Below, piece after piece: positions 25,796-34,865 of a DNA stretch of 64,000 nucleotides. The number at the start of each line of letters is the position of its first letter. The stretch's first letter is position 1. The stretch spans positions 710,808 to 774,807 of the forward strand of contig WJPL01000003.1 in NCBI GenBank assembly GCA_009649675.1. The letters are read 5' to 3'. Source of the stretch: Alphaproteobacteria bacterium HT1-32. GTDB lineage: Bacteria; Pseudomonadota; Alphaproteobacteria; Rhodospirillales; HT1-32. Made by a program: the position numbers and the translations under genes. Under the pieces are notes generated by a model. The model did not search any database and was not told the DNA's origin. It saw nothing but the letters and a program-made list of their open reading frames with translations.

Positions 25796-27222
25796 TCAGG
25801 TATCCTGCGCGGTCGGAAAAAAGGTCGCCGCGCCCGGCCACCAACAATCTCGTCTGTTGGCAATTCCCCCACAGGCTGATCTGAGACAACCCGGCCGGAG
25901 GGGAGAATTTCTATCGGATCCCGGCCAGACCTGCGCATGACCAACGATCCCCGGACAGCCAGTTGCATGACGGCCAGCGAGAACAGCAGCTGGATGACGT
26001 TGGTTGCTTTCAGCAGGTAACTTTCTGTCAGGTTCGCAAAGAAAAAGAAGATGATATAGAACGCTGAAAACTGGACCGCGGGCGCAGCATTCTCCAGCCG
26101 GACCGCCCTTCCGACCATGAACAGAAGCATGATGTAAATCAGCAGGAAAGCACCAAGCCCGACAAATCCTGTCTGCAGGACAAGGTCATAAAATCCGTTG
26201 TGCGAATCATTGGCCAGCCAGCCTTCATCCTTGACCAGTTGCCCGCCAAACCTGGGCACCTCCCAGAAACCGTCATAGCCATAGCCAAAATATGGCCGGT
26301 TTTCGACAAATCCGGCGGCGAATTCCCAAAGTCCGATGCGGCCGGTAAAGGAAAGTGGAATACCAAGAATTTCAACGGTTTCGCCGGTAATCAGCAACAG
26401 CGGATCCTGTTGCAGGACAGCCTGTAACGCCAGCGACAGAATTGAGAAGGCAATGGCAATGATCAGTCCCAGCACCACTACTGGTCGCCTGCGGAGCAGC
26501 AGGAAGACCAGACAAAGCAAACCGATGGCCGTAATGACCAGCGATGTCCGGGATCCGGTGTTCGGCAACACAATCAGGCCGACAATCAAGCCAACCCAGG
26601 CCAGCCCCTTCTCACGGTAATAAAACAGCATGAAGACTGACATGAGAATAAGCAGCGTCATCTGCCGGCCCAGCGAATTCTTCTGCCGGTAGATGCCGCT
26701 CCAGTCCCCCTGATGGTAGTAGGCTTCCATGGTCCCGATTGACGGAACAAAAATGGCCAGCAGCGCGGAAACAACACCGATTGCTATGAAGGTCGTAACG
26801 ATGATGCGCAGCAGAACCCTGAATTCAAAACGCAGCGTCAGATAGACCGTCCAGCCGGTAACAAGCACAAACCCGATATATCGGGCTGCCGCCTGTCCGG
26901 GTTGTCCGCTCCACAGGATCGAAATGCCAACAAACAGGTAAAAGGCAACAATCGGGATTGCGAGATGATGATCAATCCAGCGAAATCCCCCCCGCATTTT
27001 TGTCAGCAGGATACTCCAGCCGACCGCCGTGCCGATGGCCACGAAGAAATCATTGATCTTGAGGCCGCCAACCTCCGGTGCCAGCTTCGGATCCAGCAGG
27101 CCGGAGGCAAACAGAAACACAATGCCCGCCAGCCAGAGCTCGAAACTGCCGGGGTTACGGTCCAGCGCAGCAGAACGCACTTCGCTGGGGTATCCGCCTT
27201 TCTGCTGCTGCCTGACTGCCAT
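25789..27222 (-). CDS. O-antigen ligase/polymerase family (EPS polymerase)
   Basis: Polytopic membrane protein of 477 residues with about ten to twelve helices, fitting the Wzy/WaaL O-antigen ligase family that polymerises EPS repeat units. The large periplasmic loop with FGYGYDGFWEV and WLANDSHNGFYDLVLQTGFVG carries the family's conserved H-N-x-Y/F-L type motif. A basic C-terminal tail (about 50 residues after RGSLVMRRS) is cytoplasmic. It is the last gene of the minus-strand EPS operon and meets the flippase gene end to start (shared base at 27222). Confidence 0.88.
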   Translation of the reverse strand: MAVRQQQKGGYPSEVRSAALDRNPGSFELWLAGIVFLFASGLLDPKLAPEVGGLKINDFFVAIGTAVGWSILLTKMRGGFRWIDHHLAIPIVAFYLFVGISILWSGQPGQAAARYIGFVLVTGWTVYLTLRFEFRVLLRIIVTTFIAIGVVSALLAIFVPSIGTMEAYYHQGDWSGIYRQKNSLGRQMTLLILMSVFMLFYYREKGLAWVGLIVGLIVLPNTGSRTSLVITAIGLLCLVFLLLRRRPVVVLGLIIAIAFSILSLALQAVLQQDPLLLITGETVEILGIPLSFTGRIGLWEFAAGFVENRPYFGYGYDGFWEVPRFGGQLVKDEGWLANDSHNGFYDLVLQTGFVGLGAFLLIYIMLLFMVGRAVRLENAAPAVQFSAFYIIFFFFANLTESYLLKATNVIQLLFSLAVMQLAVRGSLVMRRSGRDPIEILPSGRVVSDQPVGELPTDEIVGGRARRPFFRPRRIPDQ

Positions 27223-28685
27223 TATATCTTCCAGCCCGTCAATTCGCTCAGTCCGGCAGACCTGCGCCGGAGCGCCATAATGCTAAACAGGATAGCACCA
27301 ACGCCAATCTGACCCAACAAACCGGGCCAGCCGGAAACAAACAGGCTGAACACAGCCACCCCCAGAGCCATCATGGCCGACAGGATGATGACCGAGAGAA
27401 GCTGTGCACCATCCACTGGCATGGGTAATTCCCGCCAGCCGACAGCCACCGATAAAGCCAGCGCCATAAGAGCTGTCAGGCAGGTTGCGGCGGCAGCCCC
27501 CGACAACCCGAGCCAGCGGGTCAGAAACCAAACCGAGACGATTGCCATCACCAGAGACAAAAGACTGATCACAGCCAGTGCGCCGGTCCGGCGAACCAGC
27601 ATCAGGGAAATATCGAAATGCTGGCTTCGGATTGCCTCAATCAAAATTGCCAGGGCAGCCAGAGCGACAATGTTTACTGTCACGTCCCCGACAAATTCAC
27701 ACCCGAAGATCAGTGGTATCGCAGAGAACGACACAACCATCAGGCCATAAGCCAGAGGGATACCAACCAGCACCAGCCCCAGCCAGTTACGCCGCCCCAG
27801 TTCAAGAACCGTTGCTTTATCACCACGGTCATAAGCTGCTGCCATTCGTGGGTAGGTCACCAGATTAACCAGTGACAGGGGCACGCCGATAGAGCGACGG
27901 GCAAGGTCGTAAGCAACCGTATAAATGCCGACAGCTTCAACACCAAGCAGTGCGGCAATCACAAACCTGTCGACACGCTGTGTGGCAAGCCGGGCCAGCA
28001 GCGAGACAGACAAAGGTGCCCCGTAACGGCAGATTTCGCGCAGTCCGCCAACTGCGGGCAGGCTTTCTCCTGCCTCCGGCGACTTGCGGGTATCCGGCCA
28101 GATCAGCAGCCCCACAAATCCCGCGATCAGACAACCGGCTGCGTGTCCGTACACCGCCGCTGTCACTGTCGGCCCGAATTCCTGAATGCTGACGATGGCC
28201 AGTACCAGCGCACCCAGTGATCTCAGAAGAACCAGACCCGCAAAGCGACGTACCCCACCTGTCGCCCGTTGGGCTTCTGCCGTACCGGCGGCAATCGCCT
28301 CACCTGCCGCCATCAGGATTGCGGGCAGGATCAGCCCCGCCACCCAGGCTGGCAGGAGGCCGTTCTTCAGGTCCAGCAGCCGGACTGCGAGAAAACCGGC
28401 AAGCAGGGTGAAACTGATGAGATAGCCGAAAAGCAGACTGCGTTGCAGATCACCCCGACCGGAAGCTGCCGTCGGCAAAAACCGTAGGATCGAGCTTTCA
28501 AGCCAGTGAAACAGGCCATTATGCAGAATCACCGCAGCAGCCTGACAAAGCGCAAACAGGCCAAACATTTCTGGCCCCAGCAGACGGGCATAAATGATCA
28601 GCGCCGCCAGATTGGCCACAGCCGAGAGCCCCCTGCCCCCGGCAGACCAGACAACCCCGGCCCTGAGCGAAGATTCAGCCGTCAT
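27222..28685 (-). CDS. Polysaccharide flippase (Wzx/MurJ-like)
   Basis: Lipid-linked oligosaccharide flippase of the MATE/MVF superfamily, about 487 residues with roughly twelve to fourteen helices. The N-terminus AGVVWSAGGRGLSAVANL and GLFALCQAAAVILHNGLF are typical of Wzx. The start is placed at 28685 (MTAESSLRAG) rather than 28736, by family form; it overlaps the GT4 gene by 11 bases. It should move the lipid-linked repeat unit to the periplasm for the polymerase encoded next. Confidence 0.88.
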   Translation of the reverse strand: MTAESSLRAGVVWSAGGRGLSAVANLAALIIYARLLGPEMFGLFALCQAAAVILHNGLFHWLESSILRFLPTAASGRGDLQRSLLFGYLISFTLLAGFLAVRLLDLKNGLLPAWVAGLILPAILMAAGEAIAAGTAEAQRATGGVRRFAGLVLLRSLGALVLAIVSIQEFGPTVTAAVYGHAAGCLIAGFVGLLIWPDTRKSPEAGESLPAVGGLREICRYGAPLSVSLLARLATQRVDRFVIAALLGVEAVGIYTVAYDLARRSIGVPLSLVNLVTYPRMAAAYDRGDKATVLELGRRNWLGLVLVGIPLAYGLMVVSFSAIPLIFGCEFVGDVTVNIVALAALAILIEAIRSQHFDISLMLVRRTGALAVISLLSLVMAIVSVWFLTRWLGLSGAAAATCLTALMALALSVAVGWRELPMPVDGAQLLSVIILSAMMALGVAVFSLFVSGWPGLLGQIGVGAILFSIMALRRRSAGLSELTGWKI

Positions 28686-29778
28686 GACCAGACGCCCGCA
28701 GAAAACCTTCCGCCATGGCACCAACGCTATATGCATCGGCCAACGTCAGAGACTGCCGCGACAGACGTGCCCGAAGCTCCCTGTCATCGCGCAGGCGGGT
28801 CAGCGCAGATCGGATATCCTCCTCGCTTTCCGGATTGAAGAACAACGCATTCCCGGCTTCCGGTTCTCCCGCCACCTCCCGCATCGCCGGGATATCAGAG
28901 ACCGCAATCGGCAATCCCGCACCCGCGGCTTCCAGCGGTGCCAGCCCGAAGCTTTCCCAAAGCGATGGCAGGATGAAAGCATCAGCCGCTGCGAACAGTC
29001 GTCCAAGGTCACGGGGCATGACCTCCCCCAGCAACCGGGTAGTACTATGCTTACCCAGACCGGATATCATCTGCTCAAGACCGGTACGACATTCGCCATC
29101 ACCTGCAATCAGCAGAACCAGCCCCTCAAGCCCGGCCGCAGCCCGGATTAATCGCTGATGATTTTTGACATCCGCCAACCGGCCAACCGTCACGATGACA
29201 CAGATATCTGCGGTAAGGTTGAAGCTCTGCCGGGCCTCAGCCCGTGATCCCGGGAAGACCGGCGGGCGTGCGACCCCATTTGGCACCAGTTGCAACCGGC
29301 GGACATAGCCATCCGGACGATCCTGCAATGCGGCGTGAGTCGTTACAGAATTGGAGATCACGGCGGAATAAACACCGATCGTTCCGAACAACAGATCGAG
29401 ATGACGCGCCATCGCCGGAATACGCGACGGCAGACCCGTCTGGTTTGCACATCTGTTTGGAACGCCGGACAAAGCAGCAAACAGACAACCGAAAACATTG
29501 GCATAATGGCTGTAGGTAATCACCGTCCGCGGGCGTGTCTTGCACAGGCGACACCAGAGCCGGACAAAAATCCGGAGATAATCGAGGGTCCCGGCAGGTG
29601 GATGATCCATCAGGCAAACAACAGCCGCTTCATCCTCGAACGCGCCCCGTTTCCGGTAAAGAAACCATGTCTCCACGGGCAACCCGTCTGACAGATAGAC
29701 ACGGGCGTTTTCAATGGCACAACGCTGTGCCCCGCCCGCTTCCATCTGCGTCACGATCTGAACCAGTGAGGTTCGCAT
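28675..29778 (-). CDS. Glycosyltransferase family 4
   Basis: GT-B glycosyltransferase, about 367 residues. N-terminal acceptor motif TQMEAGGAQRCAIENA is the GGAE/Q-type loop of GT4 enzymes. The donor-binding C-terminal domain has VTVGRLADVKNHQRLI and the E-x7-E segment in LPSLWESFGLAPLEAAGAGLP. The start is placed at 29778 (MRTSLVQIV) with AGAG upstream; the longer frame to 29883 overlaps the WecG-type gene out of family similarity. It should add a sugar to the lipid-linked EPS unit on the cytoplasmic face. Confidence 0.9.
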   Translation of the reverse strand: MRTSLVQIVTQMEAGGAQRCAIENARVYLSDGLPVETWFLYRKRGAFEDEAAVVCLMDHPPAGTLDYLRIFVRLWCRLCKTRPRTVITYSHYANVFGCLFAALSGVPNRCANQTGLPSRIPAMARHLDLLFGTIGVYSAVISNSVTTHAALQDRPDGYVRRLQLVPNGVARPPVFPGSRAEARQSFNLTADICVIVTVGRLADVKNHQRLIRAAAGLEGLVLLIAGDGECRTGLEQMISGLGKHSTTRLLGEVMPRDLGRLFAAADAFILPSLWESFGLAPLEAAGAGLPIAVSDIPAMREVAGEPEAGNALFFNPESEEDIRSALTRLRDDRELRARLSRQSLTLADAYSVGAMAEGFLRASGHDG

Positions 29779-29780
29779 CT

Positions 29781-30560
29781 CTAGCGCTCTGACCGGGTCA
29801 GCAGACACCAGGCGGCAATCACATTTGTGACGAGATAACGCCATCCTTTGCCGACCGGGTCCTGCATCAGACGGTACAGCCATTCCAACCCGGCAGACTG
29901 CATCCAGCCGGGGGCACGCTTTTCGGCTCCGGCAAGATGCCCGAACAGGCCGCCACAGGTTTTCAGCCAGCCAACACCTGACAGCTGCTCCCGCATCAGA
30001 ACACAGAACCGTTCCTGCTTCGGGCGCCCCAGGCCAACCCAGACGACATCGGGTCTCGTTGCCGCAACTTCTGCTGCAACAGCGGGAAAGTCCTCATCCG
30101 GAAAATAGCCGTCCCTTGATCCGGCGATAATCAGTTCAGGGTATTGATGCCTGACAGCAGCAACCGCAGCTTCTGATGTCTGCCCGTCTGCGCCGAGGAA
30201 ATAGAAGCGTAGCCCCTGCTCACTCGCAAGCCGGGCCGCATCATGGAAAAAGTCCGTTGTTGCCGATCGCTCCGGGATTGCCTCGCTGCCGGTCAGGCGG
30301 GAATACAAAACCAGCGGCTGACCATCCGCATGGATGATATCAGCTGCGGCCAGCAGCTCTGAAAAAGCAGGGTCGGTGTGGTTCAGGGCCAGTGAATGAC
30401 CATTCGCACTGAAAGCAATCCGGGGATATTGACGGCTTCCGGACCGGGCAGCTTCGCAATCCAGCCGCATCTGCTTTGCCAGCATCTGACGTGATGCAAG
30501 AACCACCGGCAACCCGCCAAGCCGACGCCTTGCCAGACCGTCAGTGACGGCCCCGGGCAT
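29781..30560 (-). CDS. WecG/TagA/CpsF family glycosyltransferase
   Basis: Glycosyltransferase of the WecG/TagA/CpsF family, 259 residues. Diagnostic segments are IHADGQPLVLYSRL with the conserved Asp, YFLGADGQTSEAAV and VWVGLGRPKQERF, the GxGxPKQE motif. Such enzymes add N-acetylmannosaminuronic acid, N-acetylmannosamine or glucose to lipid-linked acceptors. It starts within the stop of the Wzc-like gene (one shared base) and is followed 2 bases later by the GT4 gene, so it belongs to the same operon. Confidence 0.92.
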   Translation of the reverse strand: MPGAVTDGLARRRLGGLPVVLASRQMLAKQMRLDCEAARSGSRQYPRIAFSANGHSLALNHTDPAFSELLAAADIIHADGQPLVLYSRLTGSEAIPERSATTDFFHDAARLASEQGLRFYFLGADGQTSEAAVAAVRHQYPELIIAGSRDGYFPDEDFPAVAAEVAATRPDVVWVGLGRPKQERFCVLMREQLSGVGWLKTCGGLFGHLAGAEKRAPGWMQSAGLEWLYRLMQDPVGKGWRYLVTNVIAAWCLLTRSER

Positions 30561-32776
30561 TACAGCAACCGGTAGAAGATTGAGGGGATATAGCGACGAC
30601 GGCCATTGAAGATCACAGCACTGACATAACCGTCATTTTCCGTCACCCGGTCGCGCAACAGTTCGGCCACCGGCTTGCGGGTACGTTCCGCCGAAATCAC
30701 CAGCATGCTGGCATCGGCCCGCTTGCTGACCGTCAGACCGTCATAATTGCGGATCAGCGACGGGGAATCGATAATCACCAGCCGGAAATTACCATGCAGC
30801 GAATGCCAGAAACGGTCGCTGGTGCTCAGTTGAACTGTCCCGGAAGCCGCAACACTCTCCGGATCAATCCGGCTGACGATAAGGTTTGAAGCACCCAGCC
30901 GATGCAGGGACATATCGACAATCTGACGGCCCTGATCCAGTGCCTGCGAACTGGCCCGCCACAGCGACCGCGTGCTGACGGTGGTATCTTCAGCAGGTCC
31001 GGGATCGCCAAACCGGTCTGACAGTTCTTCGGCAATGACATCGAACTGGCCACGCCCCGATGTGTTCAGGTCAAGCAGCAGCACGTCACCGGCAATCTGC
31101 TGTGCCGCAACCAGCGCAAATTCCCGCGCTATCGTCGACGAGCCTTCACCGGGGGCCGCGCCGACAATCTGCATGATGACGCAATAATCATCTGCGATCG
31201 GTGGGTCGAGCATGAAATAGAGCCGGTTCATTTCCATGAACAGATTGAGCGGGCCACTGGACCGTTTCTCGTCGATCGCAAAGACATGCAGGTCAAGAGC
31301 CCGATGTGCGCCCTCTGCGCTGATGAAGACCGCACGGCTGATAGCGCGGACATAGATCACAGCAGCAGTCAGACCGATACCGACGATGAAGGAGAGGAAC
31401 AGAACCTGTATCCGGATGTTACGGCCTTCAACCGGAACCTGAGCCTGCTCAATGACCCGGATTGTCGGATCTTCGAACGCGCTTTCCAGTGCCCGCGCCA
31501 GACGTTCCTGCTGAACCCTGCCGGCATACTGGGTATAGCTTTCAACCAGCACGATACGTTTCAGCTGCAGCTGGCGGTAGCTGCTTTCCGCATCATCGAG
31601 ATCGCGCAGCTGTTTCTGTGTGATATCAAGGGCGGATTCGAGCGCACCAAGTTTCGCTTCAACCGACTGGCGTTCACCTTCCAGCAGAATGATCTGCTGT
31701 AACAGTGAGTCGTAGACCGTATTGCGGCCCTTGCGTTCCCGGTCAAGACGGATTGCGCGGAAGGTTTCAAGAATACGACGTGCCACATCAAGACGCTCAT
31801 CAATTTCGCGAATGAACCGGCTGCCCTCACGATACCGGTCAGCCAGCCGGGCACGCTCCTGCTCCAGTTGCCGCACGGAATCCATGGCATTGTTCAGCGC
31901 ATCCGTGTTGCCGTCTTCGACAAACAAATCGACTGTCTCCGGAATCCGGCTGATCGAACGTTCCAGTTCCGCCACCTTGGCGAACAGCGCCTCCGTATCG
32001 ACGCCGGCACCGATCTGCTGGGTTTCAAGCTGATTGTAACGACCGATCAGGGCAGCCCGCTGAACATCCAGATCACTGACTCCGGTCAGTTCCCGGAGAC
32101 TTGCCAGACGGGTATCCACATCAACAATTTCACGTTCGAGACGGTTCAGTTCCTCCGTCAGGACTTCCGGCGTGACATCCGAAAAGATATCCTGACGTTG
32201 GGTCAGATACAGTTCGATCAGGATATTCACCAGATCAGCCGCAATCTGTGGTGAGGGATGTTCGTAATTGATCGATATGACGTTGGTACTAGGAACCAGC
32301 TGAATTTCGAGATCCTGATCCAGCTCTTCCGCCGCCTTGATCTTCAGGGTGTTCGGGTCGTCCGGGCCAATACCGGCGGCAATCTTCGGGTATATCTTTT
32401 CCGGACCAATCCTGTTGACAGCAGCCTCCCGCAGGGCACGACTGCGCAGAATCTGGGCTTCTGCCTGAACAATACGGGCCTGTGCATCAAAAGACTGACC
32501 AAAGCCCGCTGACCCCAACTCACCCCCGGCCACATGTTCACGACTGACCAGCACCAGCAATCGTGCGGTAACGTCATAGATGGTCGGCAGGAAAAAGCTG
32601 GCCGCAATCCCTGCAACAATCGGAATCATCAGGGTCGCCATTACCAGCGACCGGTTATAAAAAATTTCCGTCAGCAGATCTCGCAGGCCATAGGCGGGGG
32701 GCGCACCGTGGCTACGGCTCTGCTGTCGCCGGCCTTCGGACGAAGCTTGTCCTTTGACGGGTTGCGGCGCGTTCAT
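30560..32776 (-). CDS. Wzc/GumC-like chain-length protein with degenerate kinase domain
   Basis: Polysaccharide co-polymerase of 738 residues. A Wzz-type N-terminal domain starts with a helix at about 43-63, a long periplasmic coiled coil covers about 205-430, and a second helix is at about 454-477. The cytoplasmic part (about 500-738) resembles the BY-kinase P-loop domain. Its Walker A reads APGEGSST at 541-548: the usual lysine of GEGKST is Ser546, and Walker A' is LLLDLNTSG without the standard aspartate pair. No tyrosine cluster ends the protein. So it probably sets chain length with Wza but is unlikely to be an active kinase. First gene of the operon, divergent from the Wza-like gene. 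Confidence 0.88.
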   Translation of the reverse strand: MNAPQPVKGQASSEGRRQQSRSHGAPPAYGLRDLLTEIFYNRSLVMATLMIPIVAGIAASFFLPTIYDVTARLLVLVSREHVAGGELGSAGFGQSFDAQARIVQAEAQILRSRALREAAVNRIGPEKIYPKIAAGIGPDDPNTLKIKAAEELDQDLEIQLVPSTNVISINYEHPSPQIAADLVNILIELYLTQRQDIFSDVTPEVLTEELNRLEREIVDVDTRLASLRELTGVSDLDVQRAALIGRYNQLETQQIGAGVDTEALFAKVAELERSISRIPETVDLFVEDGNTDALNNAMDSVRQLEQERARLADRYREGSRFIREIDERLDVARRILETFRAIRLDRERKGRNTVYDSLLQQIILLEGERQSVEAKLGALESALDITQKQLRDLDDAESSYRQLQLKRIVLVESYTQYAGRVQQERLARALESAFEDPTIRVIEQAQVPVEGRNIRIQVLFLSFIVGIGLTAAVIYVRAISRAVFISAEGAHRALDLHVFAIDEKRSSGPLNLFMEMNRLYFMLDPPIADDYCVIMQIVGAAPGEGSSTIAREFALVAAQQIAGDVLLLDLNTSGRGQFDVIAEELSDRFGDPGPAEDTTVSTRSLWRASSQALDQGRQIVDMSLHRLGASNLIVSRIDPESVAASGTVQLSTSDRFWHSLHGNFRLVIIDSPSLIRNYDGLTVSKRADASMLVISAERTRKPVAELLRDRVTENDGYVSAVIFNGRRRYIPSIFYRLL

Positions 32777-32803
32777 TTCAATCCGACAATATCACCGATT
32801 CGG

Positions 32804-33622
32804 ATGGGTCGGTCTGACCATCCGATATCGGAATTCATCCAGATATCTGACCAGAGGCGATACCTGTTGAAAGACCTATCCTGCAAAATCCGGACAACCG
32901 GGCACGACAAGAAACCGTCTCGTCTTGTTACGCTGTTTGCAGGTTGCGTCATCTTTGCTTTCACCTCTGCGGGATGCTCAACGACAGCCCCCCAGCAGAG
33001 CAGCTCTCGTTTTCTCGCCTGGAGTGACGCCCAGCCTGCCTACAGGCTCCAGACGGGGGATCAATTGAGCATCGTTCACCCCTATTCTCCCGAATTGAAT
33101 CAGGATGTCACGATCCTCCCCGATGGCCGGATTGTACTCCCCCTTGTAGGTGCGGCTTCCGCGGCTGACAAAGCTCCGGAGGAACTGGCTCAAGATCTTG
33201 AAAATAAATACCTTTCCGAACTCAAGGAACCCGACATCACTGTCATTCCCCGGACCATAGGCCCGATGAAGTTCGTGGTTGGTGGCGAGGTAGGAAATCC
33301 CGGTATATTTACTTATACAGGCCGAATCGGAGTGGTTGAGGCCTTGTTCACCGCTGGCGGCTTTGAAGACACGGCAAACCGCTCAACCGTCGCCCTGATC
33401 CGTCGCTCCGAAGATGACCAGCCGATGCTGAAAGTCATCGACGTTGCTGCCATCCTCTCCGGCACCGGCACAGAAGCGGACGTACCTCTTCAGCAATATG
33501 ATGTACTCTATGTCCCGAAATCGACTGTGGCAGAAGTCGGGACCTGGGTTGATCTCTACATCACCCGGATTCTGCCGTTCAATCGTGGTTTCAGCTATTC
33601 TCTGAACAAGACCCTCGAATAG
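32804..33622 (+). CDS. Polysaccharide export lipoprotein (Wza/GumB-like)
   Basis: Outer-membrane polysaccharide export protein. The lipoprotein signal reads KKPSRLVTLFAGCVIFAFT then the lipobox SAGC. The mature part has the Poly_export domain (YRLQTGDQLSIVHPYSPEL, VTILPDGRIVLPLVG) and a SLBB domain (VGGEVGNPGIFTYTGRIGVVEA). The start is uncertain: ATG at 32804 gives an unusually long leader; TTG at 32867, preceded by AGAGG, gives a more normal one of about 37 residues. The open frame runs to 32534 but overlaps the divergent gene. It should form the export channel with the Wzc-like protein. Confidence 0.88.
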   Translation: MGRSDHPISEFIQISDQRRYLLKDLSCKIRTTGHDKKPSRLVTLFAGCVIFAFTSAGCSTTAPQQSSSRFLAWSDAQPAYRLQTGDQLSIVHPYSPELNQDVTILPDGRIVLPLVGAASAADKAPEELAQDLENKYLSELKEPDITVIPRTIGPMKFVVGGEVGNPGIFTYTGRIGVVEALFTAGGFEDTANRSTVALIRRSEDDQPMLKVIDVAAILSGTGTEADVPLQQYDVLYVPKSTVAEVGTWVDLYITRILPFNRGFSYSLNKTLE

Positions 33623-33628
33623 CGTCGC

Positions 33629-34177
33629 TCAGTCAATATTCTCAAGCATCCTGACGATTTCCCGCCGCGCCTTCGCTTCGTCATCTTCAGGGCGAAAATG
33701 CTGATAGGCCAGAACAGCAGCGCGCAGACATTCCTTGTCCGTTGCCGACCTTGACCGGGCATCCAGATAAGCTGCACGTACTGTCCGGATCATGCGCGAT
33801 GACGGGGCAGCATCGACAACCTCCCCGGCAGCGCCACCACCTCGACGTTTCAGCAGAAAGACAATCAGAACACCGGAAGCAGCCCCTGCCGCATTCACAA
33901 CCGCATCCATCAGTTCAGCCGTTCGTCCGCCGCCGGAGGCACCCTGAACCACCTCAACCAGCATCCCGCCCAAAATCAGGACTGCCCCGAAAATCATTGC
34001 TCCGGTCAGGCTTCCAACACTGAACCCGGCCAGCAAAGCCGCGACAAAGAAAAAGCTGAAATGCAGAACCTTGTCGTAAGGTGGCATCGCTTTTGGTACC
34101 AGCCCCGGTACAAACAATGCCACAATGCCAAAAATGACCATTGCCCCGATTCCCAGCCGGGCAAGCAGTCTCGCCAT
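33629..34177 (-). CDS. VanZ-like membrane protein
   Basis: Small membrane protein of about 182 residues with a VanZ-like N-terminal part: four helices and the conserved PYDKVLHFSFFFVAALL and GGMLVEVVQG segments. A soluble C-terminal part of about 60 residues (SRMIRTVRAAYLDARSRS) is not typical. The start is the ATG at 34177 with GAGGGGAAT before it. VanZ-like proteins often sit at polysaccharide export loci; their function is mostly unknown. Convergent with the Wza-like gene, 6 bases apart. Confidence 0.8.
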   Translation of the reverse strand: MARLLARLGIGAMVIFGIVALFVPGLVPKAMPPYDKVLHFSFFFVAALLAGFSVGSLTGAMIFGAVLILGGMLVEVVQGASGGGRTAELMDAVVNAAGAASGVLIVFLLKRRGGGAAGEVVDAAPSSRMIRTVRAAYLDARSRSATDKECLRAAVLAYQHFRPEDDEAKARREIVRMLENID

Positions 34178-34280
34178 ATTCCCCTCCCTGTTCGCCTTCC
34201 CTGATGCAGGGTAATCCATACCTGCCAGAAAACCCAAGCGGGTAATGCCAGCCTTACCGGAACAGAGTCAGTTCAGCCCT

Positions 34281-34865
34281 TTATTCAACACCGGCGGCAC
34301 GACGGAACCGGTTCTTCAGCTCTACACCGTCATGGGTAGGCAGAACCCTCGGATCATCCGTCACATCGACACGAATCTGGGCAAAGACCGGGCCGTCAAG
34401 CCCGTGAATCTGCGCCCTCAGCATGTCCAGATCAGCCTCCGTCGAAACCGGCAGAGTCCGCCGGAAGCCACAACCTTCGGCAATCTTTGTCAGGCTTACG
34501 CCGGACGCCGTATGACTGTGCTGCATACCGGTTTCACCATAACGCTGGTTATCGATGACCGCGATCGTGAGATTTCTCGGACGCTGAACACCGATGGTTG
34601 CCAGTCCGCCAATCCCCATCAGCATCTCGCCATCGCCGGTCAGTACCAGAACCGGCCGGTCCGGTTGTGCCAGTGCCAGCCCCAGTCCCATCAGGCTGGC
34701 ACCCCCCATGGCTCCCCAGAGATAGAAATTCAGATCATGATCGCCGGCAGCGGCCACATCCCAGCAGGCCGACCCGAGACCACAGACAACCGCCACCTGA
34801 TCCCTGCCCGCAAGCAGACGGGAGACCGCCGGACGCCGTTTCAGCATTGTTCCGTTGCTTACCAT
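34281..34865 (-). CDS. TPP-binding subunit, ComE/phosphonopyruvate-decarboxylase-like (beta)
   Basis: Protein of 194 residues equal to the C-terminal TPP domain of sulfopyruvate/phosphonopyruvate decarboxylases. It has GAMGGASLMGLGLALAQPDR and the metal/TPP motif LTGDGEMLMGIGGLATIG ... VIDNQRYGETG. It lacks the PYR half, which is supplied by the adjacent gene (34859-35368), the two overlapping by 7 bases. The subunit split matches ComDE (sulfopyruvate decarboxylase). Substrate could be sulfopyruvate, phosphonopyruvate or another 2-oxo acid. Confidence 0.82.
   Translation of the reverse strand: MVSNGTMLKRRPAVSRLLAGRDQVAVVCGLGSACWDVAAAGDHDLNFYLWGAMGGASLMGLGLALAQPDRPVLVLTGDGEMLMGIGGLATIGVQRPRNLTIAVIDNQRYGETGMQHSHTASGVSLTKIAEGCGFRRTLPVSTEADLDMLRAQIHGLDGPVFAQIRVDVTDDPRVLPTHDGVELKNRFRRAAGVE

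Noticed and set aside
26902-27312. Plus-strand open frames antisense to the EPS polymerase and flippase
   Set aside because: They run against clear membrane-protein genes and show no domain or ribosome-binding site.
32534-32803. Upstream part of the Wza-like open frame as a longer protein
   Set aside because: It overlaps the divergent Wzc-like gene start and lacks family similarity; the lipoprotein signal lies downstream.
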